From Microbacterium invictum (GTDB lineage Bacteria > Actinomycetota > Actinomycetes > Actinomycetales > Microbacteriaceae): DNA of 64,000 bases. Numbering within the stretch: the first letter of the stretch is position 1; every line of letters begins with the position of its first letter. The notes below the pieces were generated by a model. That model saw only the letters and a program-made list of their open reading frames with translations, made no database searches and was not told the DNA's origin. The DNA is taken from the NCBI RefSeq assembly GCF_034421375.1, contig NZ_CP139779.1, positions 3,100,001-3,164,000 on the forward strand. The letters are read 5' to 3'. The translations under genes and the position numbers were made by a program. Shown piece by piece: positions 37,736-49,769 of the stretch.

Positions 37736-38371
37736 ATGACGCACCGTGCGGTCGTCGCGGCAGCGGCAGCATCCGGCCTCCTCATCGCCCTGGCCCTCGC
37801 CGGCTGCGCACCCGAAGACGGCGAGGAGACGGCGACGAGCCCCTCGGCCGGGGCCTCTCAGACGCCGTCCCCGGGGGCATCCTCGCCCGGGGCATCCGGC
37901 TCGCCCTCGCCGTCCGGGATTCCCACGCCCTCGACGGCGGTCGGCGCGGCGGCGGTCCCGGAGACCTGCGAAGCGCCGCTGTCGGACGCAGTGATGGCGC
38001 AGCTCGAAGGCATCCCTCTGAACGATCCCGCCAACGGCGGCGACCTCGGAGCGCAGCCCGACGGGTCGCTGGTGTGCCTGTGGCGCGATCCGCAGGCCGA
38101 CACCACCTTCCTCGAGACGACGTATCAGCCGATGAACCGTGGGCCCGCGCTCGATCTGCTGAACCAGCTCGCCGCGGAGGAGGGGTTCACGTGCTACACC
38201 CCCGACGGCGGCACCCGCTGCGAGAAGACCTGGGAGAGCGAGCAGTACCCCGTCACGAACGGGCGGACGCTCTTCTGGCGTGACGACCTGCTGATCGACA
38301 CGTCGTACTCCAACCTCGCGCCGAGCGGCTACACCTCGTCGATCGTCTCGGCGATCTGGCCGACGGGCTGA
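37736..38371 (+). CDS. Secreted lipoprotein of unknown function
   Basis: The 211-residue protein has a lipoprotein signal peptide with lipobox LAGC (Cys24), then a Ser/Pro/Gly-rich linker and a small folded domain with four cysteines (VPETCEAPL, SLVCLWRDP, GFTCYTPDGG, RCEKTW) that could form two disulfides. I do not recognise the domain. It points away from the envelope-protein genes to the left and meets the next gene tail to tail. Confidence 0.82.
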   Translation: MTHRAVVAAAAASGLLIALALAGCAPEDGEETATSPSAGASQTPSPGASSPGASGSPSPSGIPTPSTAVGAAAVPETCEAPLSDAVMAQLEGIPLNDPANGGDLGAQPDGSLVCLWRDPQADTTFLETTYQPMNRGPALDLLNQLAAEEGFTCYTPDGGTRCEKTWESEQYPVTNGRTLFWRDDLLIDTSYSNLAPSGYTSSIVSAIWPTG

Positions 38372-38396
38372 GCGACCGGCCGGCACGCGCCGCTCG

Positions 38397-39014
38397 TCAC
38401 CCCCAGAGGCGCGCGGCGATGCGGCCGGCGTAGTCCTCGGGGTGCCAGCCGCGCTCGACGCTCACGAGCCACCACCCGTCGCGGAACGTGTGGGTCTCGG
38501 TCGCGTCGCCGGTCGTGAGGGTGCAGCTGAGGGTGGGCGCGGCAGCGCTGCAGACGTAGCCCGCGGCGCTCAGGGCCGCCTCGCCCGCGGCGACGGCCTC
38601 GGGGGTGACGGTCGCGAGCGCGGTCTGCAGGGTCGCACCGTCGCGGGTGTGCCACCGGCACGAGATCCGGATGTCGGGGGCGAGCGCTTCGACGAGGGGC
38701 GGCGTCGCGGTCTCGGGCACGGCCGACGACTGGGCCAGGAGCGCGCCCGGGAACCACGCCAGCTGTCGCCACAGGTCGTCGGGGTAGATGTCGCGGCAGT
38801 CCAGGGGCGCCTCGCCCGCGAGCGCCGCGACGAGGGGGTCGTCGGGCTGAGCCGCCTCCCCCCGGGCGGTGGCGGCGCGCAGGGTGTCACCGGCCCACGT
38901 CACCACGGTCGGGACCATCGGGGCGGCCAGCCACACGAGAGCTGCGACGACCGCCGCGCAGAGCAGTCCGACCGGGGCGGAGAGCCACAGACTCCGACCC
39001 GGGATGCGCGCCAC
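38397..39014 (-). CDS. Single-pass exported protein related to its convergent neighbour
   Basis: The 205-residue product has an N-terminal hydrophobic segment (LSAPVGLLCAAVVAALVWLA) and an extracytoplasmic domain with four Cys (APLDCRD, RISCRWHT, GYVCSAAA, PTLSCTLT). Four Cys and a similar layout (C...C-x-W...C...C) make it resemble the lipoprotein encoded head-on at 37736-38371. By eye the pattern is suggestive, not proof of homology. The GTG at 39014 has GGAGG 6 nt upstream in front of a short N-terminus. An in-frame ATG at 39131 also has a purine-rich lead. Confidence 0.7.
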   Translation of the reverse strand: MARIPGRSLWLSAPVGLLCAAVVAALVWLAAPMVPTVVTWAGDTLRAATARGEAAQPDDPLVAALAGEAPLDCRDIYPDDLWRQLAWFPGALLAQSSAVPETATPPLVEALAPDIRISCRWHTRDGATLQTALATVTPEAVAAGEAALSAAGYVCSAAAPTLSCTLTTGDATETHTFRDGWWLVSVERGWHPEDYAGRIAARLWG

Positions 39015-39340
39015 CTTCCACCTCCGGATCCACGGTACGGCGGCGCGCGCCGCGGGCCCGTGACGGCTCGCCGCGCGCTGTGCACCTGACCCGCCGGGCG
39101 TGCCGCCGCGCGGGTCGCCCCTCCGCGGCATCCCCCTCCTCCCCCGCCCTCCTCCTCGCCGATCATCCGGTGGCTCGGCGCTGGCGGCAGGCCCAGCCGA
39201 AACCGCACTTCCCCGCCGAAAACCACGGCGACGCGCTCGGTCTCGACGCCGAAGGCAGGTCTCGACGAGAGAACCCGCGGCCCGCTCGGTCCCGACGCTG
39301 CGGGTCGCTCTCGGCGCGCACGCGCCCGGGACCGGAAACG
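39015..39340. other. Intergenic region with no gene recognised
   Basis: This is GC-rich sequence between the rpoC terminator and the gene at 38397-39014. I see no gene, repeat or convincing promoter in it. It may encode the N-terminal extension of that neighbour if the start at 39131 is used. Confidence 0.4.
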
Positions 39341-39371
39341 CGAAGGGCCCCGGCGATGCCGGGGCCCTTCG
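39341..39371 (-). terminator. Terminator of the rpoBC operon
   Basis: CGAAGGGCCCCGGC (39341-39354) pairs perfectly with GCCGGGGCCCTTCG (39358-39371), a 14-bp stem with a 3-nt loop. It starts about 19 nt after the rpoC stop. Confidence 0.9.
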
Positions 39372-39389
39372 GTGGTGCGGAGTTTCGAC

Positions 39390-42300
39390 TCAGTTGTAGG
39401 TGCCGAAGTCGTCCGTGGAGAAGCTGTCGAAGTCGACGTAGCTCAGGTCCGCGTCGCTGTAGGCGCCGTCCGAGGCGAAGATGCGGTTGGGGTACCGCTC
39501 GCTCTTGGCCTCCTCCGTCGCCTCGACCACGACGTTGCGGTACTTCGCAAGGCCGGTGCCGGCGGGGATGAGCTTTCCGATGATGACGTTCTCCTTGAGG
39601 CCCACCAGCGGGTCGCTCTTGCCCTCCATGGCGGCCTGCGTGAGAACACGCGTGGTCTCCTGGAACGACGCGGCCGACAGCCACGACTCGGTCGCGAGCG
39701 ACGCCTTGGTGATACCCATGAGCTCCGGACGACCCGACGCCGGGCGCTTGCCCGAGCCGACGGCCTCGCGGTTGATGCCCTGGTAGCGCTTGAGGTCGAC
39801 GAGCTCACCCGGAAGCAGCGTGGTGTCGCCGTGGTCGACCACGGTGACCTTCCGCAGCATCTGGCGCACGATGACCTCGATGTGCTTGTCGTGGATCGGC
39901 ACACCCTGCGAGCGGTAGACGCCCTGGACGCCGTTCACGAGGTACTTCTGCACCTCGCGGGCACCCATGACGCGCATGACCTCCTTGGGGTCGAGCGTGC
40001 CGACCTGCAGGGGCTGACCGACCGTGACGTGCTGGCCGTCCTCGACGAGGAGAGTCGCGCGCTTGAGCACCGGGTAGACCACCGGCTCGTCACCCGAGTC
40101 GGGCGTGAGGATGATCTTCTTGCTCTTGTCGGTCTCCTCGATCGTGATGCGGCCGTCGGCCTCGGCGATCGGGGACGCACCCTTGGGGGTACGGGCCTCG
40201 AAGAGCTCCTGCACGCGGGGCAGACCCTGGGTGATGTCGTCCGCCGACGCCGACCCACCGGTGTGGAAGGTACGCATCGTCAGCTGGGTTCCGGGCTCAC
40301 CGATCGACTGGGCCGCGATGATGCCCACGGCCTCGCCGATGTCGACGATCTTGCCGGTCGCGAGCGATCGGCCGTAGCACTTCGCGCAGACACCGACGGC
40401 GGAGTCGCAGGTGAGCACCGAGCGGACCTTGATCGTCTCCACGCCCGCCTCGACGAGCGCGTTGATGACGATGTCGCCGACATCGGAGCCCGCCGCGGCG
40501 AGCACCTCGCCGGAGGCGCTGACGACATCGGCCGCCAGGGTGCGGGCGAACACCGAGTTCTCGACGTTGGCGTCCTTGACCAGAGTGCCGTCGAAGCCGG
40601 GAGCGGCGATCGGCAGCTCGAGGCCCTTGGACGTGCCGCAGTCCTCCTCGCGGATGATGACGTCCTGCGAGACGTCCACGAGACGCCGGGTGAGGTACCC
40701 GGAGTCGGCGGTACGGAGGGCCGTGTCGGCCAGACCCTTACGGGCACCGTGCGTGGCGATGAAGTACTCCGCCACCGACAGGCCCTCGCGGTACGAGGAG
40801 ATGATCGGGCGCGGGATGATCTCACCCTTGGGGTTGTTCACCAGGCCTCGCATACCGGCGATGTTCCGGATCTGCAGCCAGTTACCGCGCGCACCCGACG
40901 AGACCATCCGGTTGATGGTGTTGTCGGCCGGGAAGTTGTCGCGCATCGCCTTCTGGACCTCGTCGGTCGCCTCGGTCCAGATCTTGATGAGCTCCTGACG
41001 ACGCTCGGCGTCGGTGGTGAGACCCTTCTCGAACTGCGACTGGACCTTCGCGGCCTGCTTCTCGTAGCGACCCACGATCTCCGCCTTGTTGGGCGGGGTC
41101 AGGATGTCGCTGAGGGCGACCGTCACACCCGAGCGCGTGGCCCAGTAGAAGCCGGCGTCCTTGATGCGGTCGAGCGTCGCGGCGACCTCCACCTTGGGGT
41201 ACTCCTCGGCGAGCTTGTTGACGATCTGCGACAGCTTGCCCTTGTCGGCCTGTTCGCGCACGAACGGGTAGCCCTTGGGCAGCGCGTCGTTGAAGATCGC
41301 CTGGCCGAGCGAGGTGTCGACGAGGCCGTGGCGCTCGTATCCCTCGGGGGCCTCGCCCTCGAGGAAGGTGAGCCCCGGAACGCGGATGCGGACCTTGGCC
41401 TGCAGGTCGAGGGTGCCCTCGTCCTTGGCCAGGATCGCCTCCGAGACCGAGCCGAACACGCGACCCTCGCCCGCAGCGCCCTCCTTCACCGTGGTGAGGT
41501 GGTGCAGGCCGATGATCATGTCCTGCGAGGGCAGGGTCACCGGACGGCCGTCCGAGGGCTTCAGGATGTTGTTCGAGGCGAGCATCAGGATGCGGGCCTC
41601 GGCCTGGGCCTCGACCGACAGCGGAAGGTGCACGGCCATCTGGTCACCGTCGAAGTCGGCGTTGAACGCCGCACACACGAGCGGGTGGAGCTGGATGGCC
41701 TTGCCCTCGACGAGCTGCGGCTCGAACGCCTGGATGCCCAGGCGGTGCAGGGTGGGCGCGCGGTTCAGCAGCACCGGACGCTCGCGGATGATCTCCTCGA
41801 GCACGTCCCACACCTCGGGACGCGTGCGCTCGACGGCGCGCTTGGCGGCCTTGATGTTCTGCGAGTGACCGAGGTCGATGAGGCGCTTGATGACGAACGG
41901 CTTGAAGAGCTCCAGGGCCATCTGCTTGGGAAGACCGCACTGGTGCAGCTTCAGCTGCGGACCGACGACGATGACCGAACGGCCCGAGTAGTCCACGCGC
42001 TTTCCGAGCAGGTTCTGGCGGAACCGGCCCTGCTTGCCCTTCAGCATGTCCGAGAGCGACTTCAGCGCACGGTTGCCGGTACCGGTGACGGGGCGACCGC
42101 GACGGCCGTTGTCGAACAGCGCGTCGACGGCCTCCTGCAGCATCCGCTTCTCGTTGTTGACGATGATCTCGGGAGCACCGAGGTCGATCAGGCGACGAAG
42201 ACGGTTGTTGCGGTTGATCACGCGACGGTACAGGTCGTTCAGATCGGATGTCGCGAAGCGGCCACCGTCGAGCTGCACCATCGGGCGCAGCTCCGGCGGG

Positions 42301-43259
42301 ATGACGGGGACGACGTCCAGGACCATCGCGGCGGGGCTCATGCCCGTCTGCAGGAACGAGTTGACGACCTTCAGGCGCTTGATCGCGCGGATCTTGCGCT
42401 GGCCCTTGCCCTCGGCGATCTGCAGGTGCAGGCTCTCCGCCTCGGCGGCCAGGTCGAACGCCTCCAGGCGGCGCTTGATCGACTCGGCGCCCATGTGGGC
42501 CTCGAAGTACTGACCGAAGCGGTCCTGCAGCTCCTGGAAGATCTCGTCCTCGCCCTTGAGCGAGCCGACCTCGAGGGTGCGGAAGTCCTCCCAGACGCGC
42601 TCGAGCTTGGCGATGGCGTCGTCGGCCTGCTTGCGGGCCTGCGCCATGTCCTTCTCGGCGGCGTCCTTGACCTTCTTCTTCTGGTCGGCCTTGGCGCCCT
42701 CCGCCTCGAGGGCGGCGAGCTCCTCCTCCAGCTTGGACAGGCGCGCGGCGATCTTGGCGTCACGGCGGTCGCCGAGCGTCTTGATCTCCAGGCGGATGTT
42801 GTTCTCCTGGGTGGCGAGGTCGCGGTGACGCGCCTCCTCGTCGACAGAGATCACCATGTACGCGGCGAAGTAGATGACCTTCTCGAGGTCCTTCGGCGCC
42901 ATGTCCAGCAGGTACCCGAGGCGCGAGGGCACGCCCTTGAAGTACCAGATGTGGGTGACCGGGGCGGCCAGCTCGATGTGGCCCATCCGCTCGCGGCGGA
43001 CGGAGGACTTGGTGACCTCCACGCCGCAGCGCTCGCAGACGATGCCCTTGAAGCGGACGCGCTTGTACTTGCCGCAGGCGCACTCCCAGTCGCGGCTGGG
43101 CCCGAAGATCTGCTCTCCGAAGAGGCCGTCCTTCTCGGGCTTGAGCGTGCGGTAGTTGATGGTCTCGGGCTTCTTGACCTCGCCGAACGACCAGCGGCGG
43201 ATGTCGTCGGCCGTGGCGAGGCCGATGCGAAGCTCGTCAAACGTTGTTGCGTCGAGCAC
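39390..43259 (-). CDS. rpoC: DNA-directed RNA polymerase subunit beta'
   Basis: Beta' holds the catalytic Mg ions of RNA polymerase. The 1,289-residue product has the zinc-binding CACGKYKR...CERCG segment, the active-site motif [12 protein letters not shown], and the second zinc site with [12 protein letters not shown]. The GTG at 43259 ([13 protein letters not shown]) matches the usual start, with AGGAG 5 nt upstream. A TTG six codons earlier also opens the frame. It follows rpoB by 45 nt and ends in a strong terminator. Confidence 0.99.
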   Translation of the reverse strand: MLDATTFDELRIGLATADDIRRWSFGEVKKPETINYRTLKPEKDGLFGEQIFGPSRDWECACGKYKRVRFKGIVCERCGVEVTKSSVRRERMGHIELAAPVTHIWYFKGVPSRLGYLLDMAPKDLEKVIYFAAYMVISVDEEARHRDLATQENNIRLEIKTLGDRRDAKIAARLSKLEEELAALEAEGAKADQKKKVKDAAEKDMAQARKQADDAIAKLERVWEDFRTLEVGSLKGEDEIFQELQDRFGQYFEAHMGAESIKRRLEAFDLAAEAESLHLQIAEGKGQRKIRAIKRLKVVNSFLQTGMSPAAMVLDVVPVIPPELRPMVQLDGGRFATSDLNDLYRRVINRNNRLRRLIDLGAPEIIVNNEKRMLQEAVDALFDNGRRGRPVTGTGNRALKSLSDMLKGKQGRFRQNLLGKRVDYSGRSVIVVGPQLKLHQCGLPKQMALELFKPFVIKRLIDLGHSQNIKAAKRAVERTRPEVWDVLEEIIRERPVLLNRAPTLHRLGIQAFEPQLVEGKAIQLHPLVCAAFNADFDGDQMAVHLPLSVEAQAEARILMLASNNILKPSDGRPVTLPSQDMIIGLHHLTTVKEGAAGEGRVFGSVSEAILAKDEGTLDLQAKVRIRVPGLTFLEGEAPEGYERHGLVDTSLGQAIFNDALPKGYPFVREQADKGKLSQIVNKLAEEYPKVEVAATLDRIKDAGFYWATRSGVTVALSDILTPPNKAEIVGRYEKQAAKVQSQFEKGLTTDAERRQELIKIWTEATDEVQKAMRDNFPADNTINRMVSSGARGNWLQIRNIAGMRGLVNNPKGEIIPRPIISSYREGLSVAEYFIATHGARKGLADTALRTADSGYLTRRLVDVSQDVIIREEDCGTSKGLELPIAAPGFDGTLVKDANVENSVFARTLAADVVSASGEVLAAAGSDVGDIVINALVEAGVETIKVRSVLTCDSAVGVCAKCYGRSLATGKIVDIGEAVGIIAAQSIGEPGTQLTMRTFHTGGSASADDITQGLPRVQELFEARTPKGASPIAEADGRITIEETDKSKKIILTPDSGDEPVVYPVLKRATLLVEDGQHVTVGQPLQVGTLDPKEVMRVMGAREVQKYLVNGVQGVYRSQGVPIHDKHIEVIVRQMLRKVTVVDHGDTTLLPGELVDLKRYQGINREAVGSGKRPASGRPELMGITKASLATESWLSAASFQETTRVLTQAAMEGKSDPLVGLKENVIIGKLIPAGTGLAKYRNVVVEATEEAKSERYPNRIFASDGAYSDADLSYVDFDSFSTDDFGTYN

Positions 43260-43304
43260 TAGTTCTCCTGTTGTCAAAAGTGGGTTGCGGTCGGCGTCGA
43301 CGGA

Positions 43305-46802
<3,498 letters not shown>

Positions 46803-46966
46803 GGGATAACCTCCGTGAGCCCGGACCGGGCTTCGTTTCCTTGTCGTCAGGTGGAGTGCTCAGTCGTCCCCGAAGCCTGCACGTCGCGCACCGCGGTGAA
46901 GCGGGGGCGTGCAGTCACAGCCGACCACCATATGAGGGCAGGGGGAAACCAAGAGCGCAACTACCG

Positions 46967-46995
46967 AGCATAGTCCGGATGGCGCGCCGTGTCCA
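46967..46995 (-). promoter_or_regulatory. Promoter of rpoBC
   Basis: On the minus strand -35 TGGACA (46995-46990), 17-nt spacer, -10 TATGCT (46972-46967). The leader to rpoB is about 155 nt, and I see no gene in it. The -35 lies 9 bp from the -35 of the divergent promoter at 47005-47033, so occupancy of one could affect the other. Confidence 0.65.
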
Positions 46996-47004
46996 GCGCG
47001 ATCC

Positions 47005-47033
47005 TTGACGAGTCGATGTTCCTCGGGTATAAC
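47005..47033 (+). promoter_or_regulatory. Strong promoter of the tandem DUF4062 STAND genes
   Basis: -35 TTGACG (47005-47010), 17-nt spacer, -10 TATAAC (47028-47033). This is one of the closest matches to the sigma-70 consensus in the window. The start of transcription would be near 47040, giving a leader of about 60 nt. Confidence 0.65.
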
Positions 47034-47060
47034 GCGCTCCGCTGCGCGGAATTCCCGAGG
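47021..47060. promoter_or_regulatory. Inverted repeat over the -10 and start site of the STAND promoter
   Basis: CCTCGGG (47021-47027) and CCCGAGG (47054-47060) flank the -10 and the probable start site. Inside, GCGC blocks can extend the pairing. It could be an operator for an autoregulator or, as RNA, a 5' hairpin. The function is inferred. Confidence 0.45.
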
Positions 47061-47098
47061 ATCTGGCGCGGATTCGCCGATGAGGCCATGATGTCTCC

Positions 47099-49768
47099 AT
47101 GACGGGGGGCGTCGCCGCCGCCGCAGGACACGTCCGGTCCGCGGTCGCGGGTGGGCAGCGGCGAGTGATCCGCACGCCCGACCAGCGCCTCAGGATCTTC
47201 GTCAGCTCCACTCTGCGCGAGCTCACCGAGGAGCGCGCGGCTGTCCGCGAGGCCGTCGAGAGCCTGCGGCTGGCGCCGGTGATGTTCGAGCTCGGCGCCC
47301 GCCCGCATCCGCCGCGGGCGCTCTACCGCTCCTACCTCGCTCAGAGCGACGTCTTCGTGGGCATCTACGGCGAGAGCTACGGCTGGGTGGCGCCGGAGGA
47401 GGAGGTGTCCGGTCTGGAGGACGAGTACAACCTCGCTCCCCCCGAGATGCCGAAGCTCATCTACCTCCGCGCCTCGGAGGGTCGCGACCCGCGTCTGGAC
47501 ACCCTGATCGATCGCATCCGCGCGGACGACTCGGCCGCCTACCTGTCGTTCGCGTCGACCGACGAACTGCGCGACCACGTCCGCAACGACCTCGCGATCC
47601 TCCTCGCCGAGCGATTCGACGCGTCCCGGTCGCCGGCCGACCAGGAGATCTCCGACGCCGTGCCCGCGGCGGCGCCGAAGATCCCCATCCCGTACACATC
47701 CACGATCGGGCGGGAGAGGGATGTCGCGGCGATCCGCGATCTCCTCACCGGGTCCGCCCACGTGGTGAGCCTCATCGGCCCCGGCGGCGTCGGCAAGAGC
47801 AGGATGGCGATCGAGGTGGCCCGCGAGAGCGAGGACCTGTTCCCCGACGGGGTGTACTTCGTCCTGCTGGAGGGCGTCCTCGAGCCGGGCCTCGTCGTCC
47901 CCACGATCGCGTACTCCCTCGGCGTGCGCGACAACGGCGAGGCGCCGCTGGAGGAACGCATCGCGCGGGCGCTGTCGGGTCGGCGTGTGCTCGTCGTCCT
48001 CGACAACTTCGAGCAGGTGATCGAGGCAGCACCGCTGCTCGTTCGTCTCTCGCACGCCTCGCCCATGGCGACCTTCCTCGTCACGAGCCGCATCGTGCTG
48101 CGCATCCGCGGCGAGCAGGTCTTCGACGTCGCGGGACTGCCGGTCCCCGACTCGTGGACGCGCGCCACGCTGGAGCGGGTGCATCGCACCCCCTCCTGCC
48201 GACTGTTCGCCGATCGGGCGAGCGCGGTCAGTCCCGATTTCACCCTCTCCGAGGCCAACGCCCAGGATGTCGCCGACATCTGCCGCCGGCTGGAGGGCCT
48301 TCCGCTGGGCATCGAGCTGGCCGCGGCGAAGGTGCGGGTGCTCGGCACCCGGGGGATCGCCGAGCGCCTCGAGCAGAGCCTGCCGCTGCTCACGGCGGCG
48401 GTGCGCGACCTCCCGGACCGGCACCGCACGATGCGCGCCACGATCGAGTGGAGCGTCAGCCTCCTCCCGCCCTCGCAGCGCGCCCTGCTGGAGGATCTCG
48501 GCGTCTTCGCCACCAGGTTCACCTTCGACGCCGTGGAGGCGATCGGCCGCGGCCGCCCCTGGGGCGAGCACGCCATGGACGACCTCGCGGCTCTCGTCGA
48601 CTCCTCCCTGGTCAAACCCGTCGACGTCGACGGTCGGCCGGTGTTCTCGCTGCTGGCGCTGGTGCGCGAGTACGCGATCGGGCGCCTGAAGGAGCGGGGC
48701 GACGCGGCCGTGGTGCGCGCCGCGCACGCCGACCACTACCGCGACCTCGTCGCACGCATCGCGCCGGGACTGGGGGGCCCGGGGCAGGCGGACGCCGTGG
48801 CGGAGCTCGGCCTCGACCTGCCCAACCTCCGTGCGGCGGTGCGTCACCTCATCCACACCGGCCGCCTCGACGATGCCGGGGATTTCGCGTGGTCGCTCCT
48901 GATCTACTGGTGGGTGGCGGGCTTCTTCGCAGAGGTCCGGGTGTGGATGCTGGAGCTCCTCGGCAAGGACGAGCCGATCACCCCGCACACGCGGGCCGTC
49001 GCGTGGTTCTTCGCGCTGTGGGGCGAGATGTGGCAGCGTCCGAGCGCAGAGGCGGTGGCGGGCCTCGGCGAATGCATCCGTCTCTTCGAAGAGAGCGGGG
49101 ACGAGGATGCCGCGGCGATGGCGCTCGCCGCACGGGCGACGGCCCGGCTTCAGCTCGACCTCCCTGATCTCGACACCGCCGATCGTGAGCTCACCGCCGC
49201 CGTGGCCAAGCTGCACGACCTCGGGAACACATGGGCCGCGGCCATCACCGAGGTCGCCCGGGGGCGCCTCGCATGGCTCCGCGGGCTGACCGATGACGCA
49301 CTCGGGCACTTCGACCGCGCGACCGCGACGGCCGCGTCCGGCGGCGACCTCTTCACGACGTCGGTGGCCGGCAATCACCTCGCGCGCCTGCAGCTCGTGC
49401 GCGGCGAGATCGACGCCGCCGAGGCGCAGTGCGTTCGGACGCTCCTGGTGTCGCTGCGCCTGCACTTCGAAGAGGGGATCGCGTACGGGGTGGAGGGACT
49501 GTGCGCCGTCGCCGCCGCTCGCGGCGACGGCGAACGGGCCGGAGCGCTCTCGGCCGTCGCGGCGGTCATCCGCCATCGCATCGGGGTGTTCGACGCCGAA
49601 GCGTTCACGGTCCACACTCCGCAACTGGATGCGATGCGCGCCGCCGACCCCGATGCCGTCGCCGCCGGCGAGCGGCGCGGCGCAGAACTCACCCTTGCCG
49701 AGGCCCTCGCGCTGGCACTTCCCGCCGATGCGCTCGCCGAGGCCGGCGCCGTGATCGAGCGCTGGTGA
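47099..49768 (+). CDS. DUF4062-NB-ARC-TPR STAND ATPase, first of a tandem pair
   Basis: The 889-residue protein has an NLR-like plan. Residues about 25-175 form a DUF4062 domain (RIFVSSTLRELTEERAAVRE, SDVFVGIYGESYGWV, SGLEDEY). Residues about 195-520 are an NB-ARC-type STAND NTPase, with Walker A GPGGVGKS at 227-234, Walker B LVVLDNFEQ near 298-306, and RGEQVFDV plus RLEGLPLGIELAAAKV downstream. The rest is helical TPR-like repeats. It resembles predicted ATPases of LuxR/AfsR regulators but has no helix-turn-helix domain. ATG 47099 lacks a good ribosome-binding site. GTG 47165 (VIRTPDQRLR) would match the N-terminus of the next gene better. The role is probably sensing with NTP-driven assembly, perhaps defence. 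No experiment can be read from the sequence. Confidence 0.88.
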   Translation: MTGGVAAAAGHVRSAVAGGQRRVIRTPDQRLRIFVSSTLRELTEERAAVREAVESLRLAPVMFELGARPHPPRALYRSYLAQSDVFVGIYGESYGWVAPEEEVSGLEDEYNLAPPEMPKLIYLRASEGRDPRLDTLIDRIRADDSAAYLSFASTDELRDHVRNDLAILLAERFDASRSPADQEISDAVPAAAPKIPIPYTSTIGRERDVAAIRDLLTGSAHVVSLIGPGGVGKSRMAIEVARESEDLFPDGVYFVLLEGVLEPGLVVPTIAYSLGVRDNGEAPLEERIARALSGRRVLVVLDNFEQVIEAAPLLVRLSHASPMATFLVTSRIVLRIRGEQVFDVAGLPVPDSWTRATLERVHRTPSCRLFADRASAVSPDFTLSEANAQDVADICRRLEGLPLGIELAAAKVRVLGTRGIAERLEQSLPLLTAAVRDLPDRHRTMRATIEWSVSLLPPSQRALLEDLGVFATRFTFDAVEAIGRGRPWGEHAMDDLAALVDSSLVKPVDVDGRPVFSLLALVREYAIGRLKERGDAAVVRAAHADHYRDLVARIAPGLGGPGQADAVAELGLDLPNLRAAVRHLIHTGRLDDAGDFAWSLLIYWWVAGFFAEVRVWMLELLGKDEPITPHTRAVAWFFALWGEMWQRPSAEAVAGLGECIRLFEESGDEDAAAMALAARATARLQLDLPDLDTADRELTAAVAKLHDLGNTWAAAITEVARGRLAWLRGLTDDALGHFDRATATAASGGDLFTTSVAGNHLARLQLVRGEIDAAEAQCVRTLLVSLRLHFEEGIAYGVEGLCAVAAARGDGERAGALSAVAAVIRHRIGVFDAEAFTVHTPQLDAMRAADPDAVAAGERRGAELTLAEALALALPADALAEAGAVIERW

Positions 49769-49769
49769 C

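Noticed and set aside
39372..43262. A 1,296-codon open frame on the plus strand opposite rpoC
   Set aside because: It mirrors rpoC codon for codon. In DNA this rich in GC the antisense frame lacks stops. The product has no recognisable domain. The same holds for long frames opposite rpoB, fusA, tuf, the STAND genes and the adhesin.
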